Assembly (NCBI GenBank): GCA_016705545.1 | Contig: JADIYA010000035.1 | Coordinates: forward strand, 1 to 23,799 | Origin: Flavobacteriales bacterium | Lineage (GTDB): Bacteria > Bacteroidota > Bacteroidia > Flavobacteriales_F > PHOS-HE28 | Direction: 5' to 3' | Length of the DNA: 23,799 bases | Shown: positions 1 to 6,963 of the stretch, piece by piece | How positions within the stretch are numbered: position 1 is the first letter of the stretch | Layout of the letters: every line of letters starts with the position of its first letter | Translations under genes and position numbers: made by a program | The notes under the pieces: model-generated | The model's input: the letters and a program-made list of their open reading frames with translations, nothing else | Database searches by the model: none | Told to the model about the DNA's origin: nothing

Positions 1-965
1 TCTGGGGAGTCACTCGAAAGACCTTTCGGGGTCTTCCGGACCACAAGAACCTTGTTCCTCTCCTTGTTGGTGATAACGGCTATGGGTATTGGCTGGAGAT
101 ACCGCCCCTTCTCAACACTGTCTCTCCGTTCGTAGAGAAGCTTGCGTTTGAGAATAGGTTTCAAGTCCGGATGTGGTGTCGAAAGCTCCTCGCCTGTGAA
201 ATCGAAGTAACCAATCTTCTCGATGAGCAAGTCGTAAAGGCTCTCCAATACAGTCTTCGTCACATCGTACCCGACTTGGTCCGGATTCTTGTTCGTTTGA
301 GGTGTATCAGTTTCAATGGTATTGAGCTTGCGAAACCGACGGCCGTATAAAATTGACTACCGTATCAGTAGCCTCGTTGATTCCCTTGAGGCTTGCCTCG
401 GTCATGATGAATCCGCGCTTCTCCAGTAAGCAAGGTCGCATACTCCCGTTCGATGGATGTCTCAGGCTTAACGCGGAATACATAGATCATGTCTATGCAG
501 CTCGTCCACATGTCAGTCAAGACAAACGCCTTCAGCACATCATAGGTCTCATCATCCAAGTGCCGGGCACCGAAGACGGGGTGTCATTCAGCCATTGAAA
601 CCAGCAAAGAGCATCGAAGATTCCTCATCCGAGATGATGACATCGACCTTGTCCTTCCCTTGGTCCAGATGAAAGAGGATTTCGGCAATCGCCGCTGACA
701 AGGTCCAGAGATTGAAGTATGGGTGCGTTTTGCTCTGGATGGGGCAAACGCTAGCGCGCTCGGTGAGCACTACCGTCTTGAACTCGTTGCGCCTAAGGAA
801 GATATTCAGCGAGTTGATGGTCGTGGACTTCCCAGACTTCGGACTCCCACAGAACTCAATCAAGAGCGGGCGTCTCTGACCGCGAAGCTGCTTTAGGCGC
901 AGGACGTTCTCCGCTAACTTCTCCAGTTCCGCGATGCGACCGTGTTTCGTGTTGTCCAGTGTCAT
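1..965 (-). CDS. P-loop NTPase / nucleoside-kinase-like protein, C-terminus cut by window edge
   Basis: The start ATG at 965 opens a protein with a Walker A motif GSPKSGKST near residue 40. This is followed by VVLTERASVCPI and a Walker B-like VDVIISD. The sequence then continues in another frame as RGIFDALCWFQWLND, which is restored by one inserted base near 625. At least two more frame changes (about 560 and 350-420) lead into an uninterrupted stretch at 1-350 (YDLLIEKIGYFDF, then LQPIPIAVITNKERNKVLVV) that runs off the left edge. The N-terminal half resembles thymidylate-kinase-fold NTPases. The C-terminal half, with its AVITNKERNKVLVVRK strand, resembles the start of a NUDIX-like domain, but that is only a guess. 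GC content is visibly lower than in the rest of the window, which hints at horizontal acquisition. The substrate is unknown. The P-loop call is firm and the family is not. Confidence 0.6.
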
Positions 966-1033
966 CTCTGTGTTGCCGTTGTTTCGAAGATAGGTTCACA
1001 TGGCTGCCCGGTAATTGCATTTCGCGTGAGCGA

Positions 1034-1087
1034 TTGCAGCGGAAACCCCGCAAGCCCGGTAATCCGGGCGCGGAGTTGCAGCGGAAA
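1034..1087. repeat. Short direct repeat pair TTGCAGCGGAAA
   Basis: The 12-mer TTGCAGCGGAAA occurs at 1034-1045 and again at 1076-1087, 42 bp apart, in the gap between the paaZ-like gene and the P-loop gene. A GC-rich hairpin lies between the copies and a further G/C-rich imperfect inverted segment follows (about 1090-1122). The arrangement looks like a dispersed intergenic element (REP-like) rather than part of a gene. Only one instance is visible in this window. Confidence 0.45.
1054..1069. terminator. Perfect 6-bp hairpin, possible terminator or REP-like stem
   Basis: GCCCGG-TAAT-CCGGGC forms a perfect stem-loop 81 bp downstream of the paaZ-like stop codon (minus-strand transcription). No U-run follows, so an intrinsic terminator role is uncertain. 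It may equally be the core of the repeat element around it. Confidence 0.35.
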
Positions 1088-1149
1088 GCGCGACCCCGAG
1101 GCTTTGCGAGGGGGCACGCCCAAACCTTCAAGAAGCTGAACGTGACCGG

Positions 1150-3196
1150 TCATAGGCTCTGATCGATCTTCTTCACCATCGTCAAGATCGTCGCGATCGC
1201 CACCGTCTCCCCGGTCTCATCGAACACATCCACCAGGAACTTGACGATCCCCTTCGCCACATCCTCCGGCGTCCGCTTCTCCTGGTCCACCTTCTCCTTC
1301 ACCGTGAAGCGCACCTGGATCGTCATGCCCGGGTACACCGGCTTCACGAAGCGGCATTCGTCCAGGCCGTAGTTCAGCAGCACCGGTCCTTTCGGCGGAT
1401 CAACGAAGAGGCCCGCCGCGCGGCTGAGGATGAAGTACCCGTGCGCCACGCGCCCTGTGAAGATGGTGCCCTCGAGGCTGTTGGCGTCCATGTGCGCGTA
1501 GAACTTGTCGCCGCTGAGGTGGGCGAAGTCCTCGATGTCCTGCAAGGTGACGGGGTGGATGTCGGTGATCACGGTGTCGCCCACGTGCAGTTCCTCGAAG
1601 TGCATGCGGAAGGTGTGCTGCTTGGTGATGTTCATCCGCGCGCCCTGCTGGTATTGCTGGGTGATGGCGGTGATCATGCTGGGGTGGCCCTGGATGGCGG
1701 TGCGCTGCAGGTAGTGCATCACGCCGCGCTTGCCGCCCATCTCTTCGCCGCCGCCCGCGCGACCGGGGCCGCCGTGTACCAAGGTGGCCAGCGGACTGCC
1801 GTGGCCGGTGTTCTCCTTGGCCATCTCGCGGTTGAGGATGAGCATGCGGCCGTGGTGGCTGGCGGCGCCCCACACGAATTGCTGCGCCACCTTCTCATCG
1901 TACGTGGCGATGCTGGCGCAGAGGCTGCCCTTGCCGAGCTTGGTGAGGGCCACGGCATCGTCGATGTCGGTGTAGGGCATCAGCGTGCTCACCGGACCGA
2001 AGGCCTCCACGTTGTGGCTCTGCTGGTTCTTCCAGGGGTCGGCGTTGAGCAGCAGGATGGGGCTCATGAAGGCGCCCTTGCTGGCGTCGGCGCCTTTCAC
2101 GTCCACGCTGTCGGCGCTGCCGTAGACGATCTGCGAGCCTTTGAGCAGTTCGTCCAGCGCGCGCTTCACCTCGTTGCGTTGCGTCTGTCCGGCGAGGGCG
2201 CCCATGCGCACACCGTCCACACGCGGGTCGCCGATCACGGTGCCGCCGAGGCGTTTGCCGATGGCGATCTGCACATCCTCCAGCACGTTCTGCGGCACCA
2301 GGATGCGGCGCGCGCCGGTGCAGCGCTGGCCGCACTTCAGCGTCATCTCCTTGCCCACTTCCTTGATGAAGAGGTCGAACTCCTCGGTGCCGGGCGTGGC
2401 GTCGGGGCCGAGCACGATGGCGTTGAGGCTGTCGGCCTCCATGTTGAAGGGCACGCTCTCGTCCACGATGCGCGGGTGCTTCTTCAGCATGCGGCCCGTG
2501 CTGGCGCTGCCGGTGAAGGTCACCACGTCCTGGTGCATCACGTGGTCGAGCAATCCTTCGGCGCTGCCGACGATGAGTTGGATCGCTCCCTCGGGCACGA
2601 TGCCGCTGGCGACGATGTCCTTCACCATGGCCTCGGTGAGGTAGCTGGTGACGGTGGCGGGCTTCACCACGGCGGGCACACCGGCCATCCAGTTCACGGC
2701 CACCTTTTCCAGCATGCCCCAGATGGGGAAGTTGAAGGCGTTGATGTGCACGGCCACGCCCTCCTTGGGCACCATGATGTGGTGACCGATGAAGGTGCCG
2801 CCCTTGCTGGTCTTCATGGCGTCGCCGTCCACATAGAAGGGCATGTTGCCCAGCACGCGGCGCAAACTGGCGTTGGCGAAGAGGTTGCCGATGCCGCCCT
2901 CGATGTCCACCCAGCTATCGGCCTTGGTGGCGCCGGTGCGGTAGCTGATCTCGTAGTATTTCTCCTTGCGGTCGAAGAGGTATTGGGCGAGGGCTCAGCA
3001 TGCGTCCGCGCTCGGGGAAGGTCATCTTGCGCAGGGGCGGGCCGCCGACGGTGCGGGCGTAAGCCAGCATCTGGCCGAAATCCAGGCCGCCGCTGCTGGT
3101 GGTGCCGATGAGGTCGCCGGTGATGGCGTCAACGAGCTCGGCTTGCTTGCCCGAGCCGGCGACCCATTGGCCGGCGGCGTAGTTCTTCAATTGCAT
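1150..3196 (-). CDS. paaZ: Bifunctional aldehyde dehydrogenase / MaoC-type enoyl-CoA hydratase (PaaZ-type)
   Basis: PaaZ opens the oxepin-CoA ring of the aerobic phenylacetate pathway and oxidises the resulting semialdehyde; it is cytoplasmic. The reconstructed protein is about 682 aa, matching E. coli PaaZ (681). Residues 1-~520 are an ALDH domain: HINAFNFPIWG, VTFTGSASTGR, catalytic Glu in FNMEADSLNA (~254) and catalytic Cys in CGQRCTGARR (~293). The C-terminal MaoC hydratase domain has the D-x4-H pair in SGDKFYAHMD (~564/569). These positions nearly coincide with E. coli E256/C295 and D561/H566. One indel near 2993-3000 splits the frame between TFPERGRML and ALAQYLFDRKEKYY. ATG 3196 is chosen because MQLKNYAAGQWV is the family N-terminus. 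No other paa gene is visible, so the physiological substrate could differ. Confidence 0.93.
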
Positions 3197-3201
3197 AGCG
3201 G

Positions 3202-3209
3202 CGAAGTTC
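3202..3209 (-). promoter_or_regulatory. Candidate -7 box upstream of paaZ-like gene
   Basis: On the minus strand the sequence reads GAACTTCG, 5 bp before ATG 3196. It matches the TA(G/T)CTTC(G/A) boxes of the next three minus-strand genes except at its first base. If it is used, the mRNA would be almost leaderless. It is supported only by its resemblance to the other boxes. Confidence 0.25.
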
Positions 3210-3343
3210 GCACGGAATGGCTATCCGCAGATGATCGATGGCGCAGAACCTATCACGCCCAAGCGGGAGTGATGCCTGGCCGCGCCGAGCAATCTGTGGT
3301 GGCTTAGGTGCGCCACTCCCTCCCACCCTTCGCAACGCAAGGC

Positions 3344-3898
3344 CTATCCCGGCACACGCGTCCGGTCGCCGTGGAAGAGCCGCAGGTCCTTGGCCAGCTG
3401 CGCCTCCTTCAGACGCCTTTCGCGGAACAAGCGCCGCAGGTCGGGCAATGTGTCGTGCGTCAGTTGCAAATGGTAATAGTTCACGTGCTCCAGCACCGCC
3501 ATCAATAGAGCCGCTGCCGACCAGAGGAAGTGCGCCTCCGGTGCGAATCGCCCACCGGACAGCATCCATTGCAAAACGGCCACCACAGGAGCAAGCAGGA
3601 GCAGGATCACGTTCCATCGCTTCCATTTGGTGAAGCGGATCCATTCCGAAGCCGGTGCGACCGAAAGTCCTTCAAGCCTCCGCAGCCTGAGCTTCCAGTA
3701 CCACGCTCCTTGGAACAGGATCATGGCTACCAGCAGGATGCAGTAAGTGAGCAGCCAGCCATGGCGCAGGCCATTGAAGTATGGAACGACCACTGCCCCG
3801 ATCAGAGCGGCGCGTGCGTTCATCAGCTCGGTTGGCTGATACCATCGGAAGCGACGGATGAGCCGTGCGCGTTCGCCTGAGTGCGTGGCAGGATTCAT
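3344..3898 (-). CDS. Hypothetical four-helix membrane protein
   Basis: This is an intact frame of about 184 aa from ATG 3898 (MNPATHSGER). A GTG 15 bp upstream is in frame, but it sits against a candidate -7 box, so the ATG is preferred. Four hydrophobic segments are visible: AALIGAVVVPYF, WLLTYCILLVAMILFQGAWY, WNVILLLLAPVVAVLQWML and FLWSAAALLMAVLEHVNYYH. A basic, charged tail follows (RRLFRERRLKEAQLAKDLRL). I do not recognise the family. The order of helices with a cytoplasmic basic tail suggests a small inner-membrane protein. It has its own candidate promoter and lies 147 bp from the start of the paaZ-like gene. It is one of the few genes here without a frameshift. Confidence 0.8.
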   Translation of the reverse strand: MNPATHSGERARLIRRFRWYQPTELMNARAALIGAVVVPYFNGLRHGWLLTYCILLVAMILFQGAWYWKLRLRRLEGLSVAPASEWIRFTKWKRWNVILLLLAPVVAVLQWMLSGGRFAPEAHFLWSAAALLMAVLEHVNYYHLQLTHDTLPDLRRLFRERRLKEAQLAKDLRLFHGDRTRVPG

Positions 3899-3912
3899 GG
3901 TCACGTGGGCCA

Positions 3913-3920
3913 CGAAGCTA
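3913..3920 (-). promoter_or_regulatory. Candidate -7 box of membrane protein gene
   Basis: TAGCTTCG on the minus strand, 14 bp before ATG 3898. It resembles the Bacteroidota -7 consensus TAnnTTTG with one change, and is shared with the SGNH and beta-helix genes (TAGCTTCA, TATCTTCG). Confidence 0.35.
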
Positions 3921-4053
3921 TCGGGGCAAGACTGAAGCAGAGAATGCCATTGATGTCCAGAGGCACTTTCTCTGTAAGAGTGGCCAGAACTCGGCTTCTG
4001 GATCCCATGTGCTGATGAGCGGTCTCAAGCCGGGCAATGCTGCAAGCGATCGA

Positions 4054-5283
4054 TCACCGCACCACCACCGCCCCGCTGCGCAGATTCCCGTGCTCATCGC
4101 TGATGCGCCAGAGGTGCAAACCCGCGCCGCAGATGAAGCGGTGCATTGTGCCGGTCAAGCGCTCTTGCTGCAGCACCCGACCTTGCGCATCGCACAGTGT
4201 GAGCGTCTCCCCTCCTCGCGCACCCTGAATCTCAATCACGCCGGGCAATCCGGAGAACACCTTGGTCTGCGTGGCTGCTGCGAGCTCATCAACGCCGAGG
4301 ACAATGTTGAAGGTGAGTGTCACCGTGTCTGTGTTGCCGCAGGGGTCGTTGTAGGTGTGCGTGATGATGTACGTGGCGCTCTCGTCGAAGGTGAACGTGG
4401 GCGTGGACGAGGTGGAGGTCTGCCCATCGCTGCACACCCAGAGGTGCTCACCTTCACCGTTATGGATCAGCGTGATCCAGTTCCATCCTACGCTGGCGCC
4501 ATCGAGCAGTGCGCTGGTGCCGTTGGGAACATCGAGGTTCCAGGTGAGCGGCTCGTCGAGCACCGTGCTGCTGGCGATGCTGCGCAGGATGGCCGCCGTT
4601 CCGGCATCGATCGATCCATTGAACGTCGCACCCGCACAGCTCTCCTGATAGAGCGTGCAGTAGAAGACGCAGGCCGCGAGGTAAGTGCCCGCGGGCGAAG
4701 GGTGGCTGCCATCGGCATCGTAGAGACTGATCGTCGGATGCGCATCGCGCACCGCTTTCCACGCGGCACCCACCGGCGCGGTGTACGAATCGTTCCATTC
4801 CGCCAACGCGATGTAATTGGTGCGCAGGCCCTGCTGCATGCCATCGTAGGTGCACATGAAGGGGAAGCTGGCGCAGTTCTGCGCATCGCCATCCTGGCGT
4901 CCCCAGGTCATGTAGAAGACCGGATAGGTGCACTCGTGATTGTCCTCGATGCGCTGCACCAGCGCGCTGGCGCCCAGTTCCGTTGTCGTGACATCGAAGG
5001 GCAGCGCGCCGAGCTGGCTCTGCTCCTGCAGCACCACGAAATCCCAGTCCTGCGATTCAATGGCCGCGATGGTGGGCGCGTAGGTGCTGTGCTGGAACAG
5101 CGTGTAGCCGCCCGGCGCTGAGCTGGCCACCGTCATCGTATCATCCAACGAGAGCGCCAATTGCCGCAAGGTGTTCGGCAGGTCGTTCACATAGGTGTAG
5201 CTGTTGCCGATGAAGAGCACGGAGGTCTGTTGGGCATGTATCGGACCAACGAGAAGGACGGAAAGAAGGAGTTTGTATCGCAC
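4054..5283 (-). CDS. Secreted SGNH/GDSL-type hydrolase-like protein with T9SS-like C-terminal domain
   Basis: This is an intact 409-aa frame. The start codon is GTG 5283 and gives RYKLLLSVLLVGPIHAQ, a Sec signal peptide cleaved near residue 18. The SGNH block I motif FIGNSYTY (Ser ~28) follows at once, with FVVLQEQSQ at ~82-90 and the block V DxxH pair in DADGSHPSPAG (Asp ~191, His ~194). These are the nucleophile and acid/base residues expected of an esterase or acetylhydrolase of this fold. From ~250 there is a PKD/immunoglobulin-like segment (PTFTFDESATYIITHTYND). The end is a C-terminal domain with VLQQERLTG and a final GAVVVR, resembling type A T9SS sorting domains. The product is probably cell-surface bound or released. 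Its substrate cannot be read from the sequence. Confidence 0.85.
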   Translation of the reverse strand: MRYKLLLSVLLVGPIHAQQTSVLFIGNSYTYVNDLPNTLRQLALSLDDTMTVASSAPGGYTLFQHSTYAPTIAAIESQDWDFVVLQEQSQLGALPFDVTTTELGASALVQRIEDNHECTYPVFYMTWGRQDGDAQNCASFPFMCTYDGMQQGLRTNYIALAEWNDSYTAPVGAAWKAVRDAHPTISLYDADGSHPSPAGTYLAACVFYCTLYQESCAGATFNGSIDAGTAAILRSIASSTVLDEPLTWNLDVPNGTSALLDGASVGWNWITLIHNGEGEHLWVCSDGQTSTSSTPTFTFDESATYIITHTYNDPCGNTDTVTLTFNIVLGVDELAAATQTKVFSGLPGVIEIQGARGGETLTLCDAQGRVLQQERLTGTMHRFICGAGLHLWRISDEHGNLRSGAVVVR

Positions 5284-5287
5284 GGGG

Positions 5288-5295
5288 TGAAGCTA
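5288..5295 (-). promoter_or_regulatory. Candidate -7 box of SGNH hydrolase gene
   Basis: TAGCTTCA on the minus strand, only 4 bp before the GTG start at 5283. The closeness suggests a leaderless or nearly leaderless transcript. Confidence 0.3.
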
Positions 5296-5357
5296 GTGGG
5301 ACCTGGGAAGCGGCGAGGCGCGTTCAGCACCGGAACCCACGGCCCATCCCACGGACG

Positions 5358-6764
5358 TCAGAACTTCACGAAACGACGCTCGACCTCAACACCGTTCGGC
5401 CCCCTCGCGCTGACGAGGTACACGCCGCTCGGCAGGTCCACCACGTCGAGGACCAATTGGTCCGCTGCGTTCACAGGCACTTCACGGAGCACGCGCCCCA
5501 GCGCATCGCAAAGCTGAATGTGATGCACGGTGCCCGGAAAGGTCAACATAATCCTCTCCGTCGCGGGGTTCGGGAAGAGCGACCATCCCTCCTCTCCTAT
5601 CTCGTCCAATGCGGTCGTGCAAGTCTCGAAGGCGCCTGCATCAAGCGTGGCGTGCTGGCAGCGCAAGGTGCCGTTCACCGGATGCACATACTCGTACCAC
5701 GCCACGAGCGGGTAGCCACTCGCGGCCACCCCAGCAGGGTATGCGATGGCATGCGCGGGTGAAGAGGCCGTGATGTGATAGTCGTAGTTCGCTGCATCGG
5801 CGAAACCCACCGAGGCGATGCTCGTGGTGCGCAGGTTGGAAAGCGTATCGATGCTCGTGGGCCATGCGCTCACGAAACTGCCACCGCCCGCGAGGATGTT
5901 GCCGTACGCCTTGAAGTAGGCCGTCGCCGGCATCTGGAAGAAGCTGCCGTTGGCCTTCTCGTTCACCAGCGTGTTGTTCACCGCGTAGAACTCGTGCGGA
6001 CCGGGGTTGCTCAGCCCTTCCATGCCGAAGCCGACCATGTTGCTGTTCTGGCTCTGTAGCCCTTGCTGGATCACGTTGCCGATGAGGTATGCCTGCCCGC
6101 CGTTCGGCAGGTCGATCTCGCGGCTCGCGGTGCCATCGGCCTCGTTGCTGAAGCGGTTGTACTCGATCACGTTCACCCAGGCCCGGCTCTTCAGCTCGTG
6201 CCCCACATCGGCGTGGTGGCTGTAGTTGTATCGGAAGATGAGCGAGTCCACATGACCGATGTAGAGGTTGTGGCTGTATCCATCGCCGAAGCCATGATGA
6301 CCGAACTCGCTGTACTCAATACGCACCGAACTGGGGTGATATTCACCGCAGAGGATGCCGTTCTCGTTGTGGTGGAACCAGCAATGGCGTACGGTGAGGT
6401 TCAATCCTTCCAGCCGAATGCCCGCGCCGTTGTGATCGGGCACTTGGCACTCGCTGAACTCGATCCACTCCACCGTGCAGTTGTCGCCTTGTATCACCCA
6501 GATCGCTTTGCCGCCCCAACTCAGGCCATTGCTCTCCAGATGCGCGAAGCCACCGACACCGCGCAGCACCAGATCATCGGCTTGCCAGCGCGCCACATCA
6601 CTTGGGTAAATGCCCGCTTCGATGTTCACCGTGTCGCCGTCGCTCACCAGCGCGCTCACCTGGCTCGGCATGGTGTAAGACTGGCCGGGACCGATGGTCC
6701 AGGTTGCAGCTGTAGCCTGCGCTGCGATACCACAACTGGCCATCAAGCACAAGAAATCTCTCAT
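5358..6764 (-). CDS. Secreted right-handed beta-helix repeat protein with T9SS type A C-terminal domain
   Basis: The frame is intact and about 468 aa long from ATG 6764. The open frame extends 23 codons further upstream, but ATG 6764 directly gives a signal peptide (MRDFLCLMASCGIAAQATA) and lies 5 bp after a candidate -7 box, so it is chosen. Residues ~20-360 show parallel beta-helix coils rich in N, G and aromatics (GDTVNIEAGIYPSDV, NCTVEWIEFSECQV, NLTVRHCWFHHNENGILCGE, SLIFRYNYSHHADVGHELKS). This is like pectate-lyase-fold surface proteins that bind or cleave polysaccharides. The C-terminus has WSLFPNPATERIMLTF and ends YLVSARGPNGVEVERRFVKF, a canonical type A T9SS sorting domain. No catalytic motif of a named lyase family was recognised. 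Together with the SGNH neighbour it may form an extracellular polysaccharide-acting pair. Confidence 0.88.
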   Translation of the reverse strand: MRDFLCLMASCGIAAQATAATWTIGPGQSYTMPSQVSALVSDGDTVNIEAGIYPSDVARWQADDLVLRGVGGFAHLESNGLSWGGKAIWVIQGDNCTVEWIEFSECQVPDHNGAGIRLEGLNLTVRHCWFHHNENGILCGEYHPSSVRIEYSEFGHHGFGDGYSHNLYIGHVDSLIFRYNYSHHADVGHELKSRAWVNVIEYNRFSNEADGTASREIDLPNGGQAYLIGNVIQQGLQSQNSNMVGFGMEGLSNPGPHEFYAVNNTLVNEKANGSFFQMPATAYFKAYGNILAGGGSFVSAWPTSIDTLSNLRTTSIASVGFADAANYDYHITASSPAHAIAYPAGVAASGYPLVAWYEYVHPVNGTLRCQHATLDAGAFETCTTALDEIGEEGWSLFPNPATERIMLTFPGTVHHIQLCDALGRVLREVPVNAADQLVLDVVDLPSGVYLVSARGPNGVEVERRFVKF

Positions 6765-6769
6765 GATGC

Positions 6770-6777
6770 CGAAGATA
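6770..6777 (-). promoter_or_regulatory. Candidate -7 box of beta-helix gene
   Basis: TATCTTCG on the minus strand, 5 bp before ATG 6764. It lies inside the longer open frame, which argues for the shorter start. It has the same core as the boxes at 3913 and 5288. Confidence 0.35.
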
Positions 6778-6799
6778 GACGAGCCATCAGACTCTGCGG

Positions 6800-6963
6800 C
6801 TATCCCTGACACCGCCGCACCGCATAGATCCACTCATCCTCCACCCGGCCGTTCTTGATCAAGGTGCCTTCGAGTTTCGCTTCCAGCGTGAAGCCCGCCT
6901 TCTCCAAGGTGCGCTGCGATGCGCGATTCGTTCCGAATGTGCCTTCGCGATGCCGTATCTCCG
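6800..6963 (-). pseudogene. C-terminal fragment of a GNAT N-acetyltransferase
   Basis: On the minus strand one frame reads TEIRHREGTFGTNRASQRT, then LEKAGFTLEAKLEGTLIKNG, then RVEDEWIYAVRRCQG and a TAG at 6802-6800. NRASQRTLEKAGF is the acetyl-CoA-binding end of RimJ/RimL-type GNAT proteins. Only about the last 53 residues are present. The homology starts right at the stop codon of the delta-60 gene (6964), with no N-terminal half and no start codon. A full-length paralogue with a closely similar end (SQRTLEKAGFTLK, GKNGRVEDEWVYVV) lies at 11365-11901. The copies differ at many bases, so this is an older duplication remnant or a diverged neighbour truncated by rearrangement, not an exact assembly duplicate. 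Confidence 0.75.

Noticed and set aside
1441..3111. 556-aa open frame on the plus strand opposite the paaZ-like gene
   Set aside because: It is the antisense of a GC-rich gene with strong codon bias. Its composition (H, V, A, G and D rich) matches no fold, and the minus strand has full-length family conservation.
3865..5121. 418-aa open frame on the plus strand
   Set aside because: It is a shadow of the intact SGNH hydrolase gene. The minus strand has a signal peptide and catalytic motifs.
6765..6833. Earlier start (GTG/ATG-type at 6833) for the beta-helix gene
   Set aside because: The 23 extra residues are not signal-like and overlap a candidate -7 box. ATG 6764 begins a good signal peptide.
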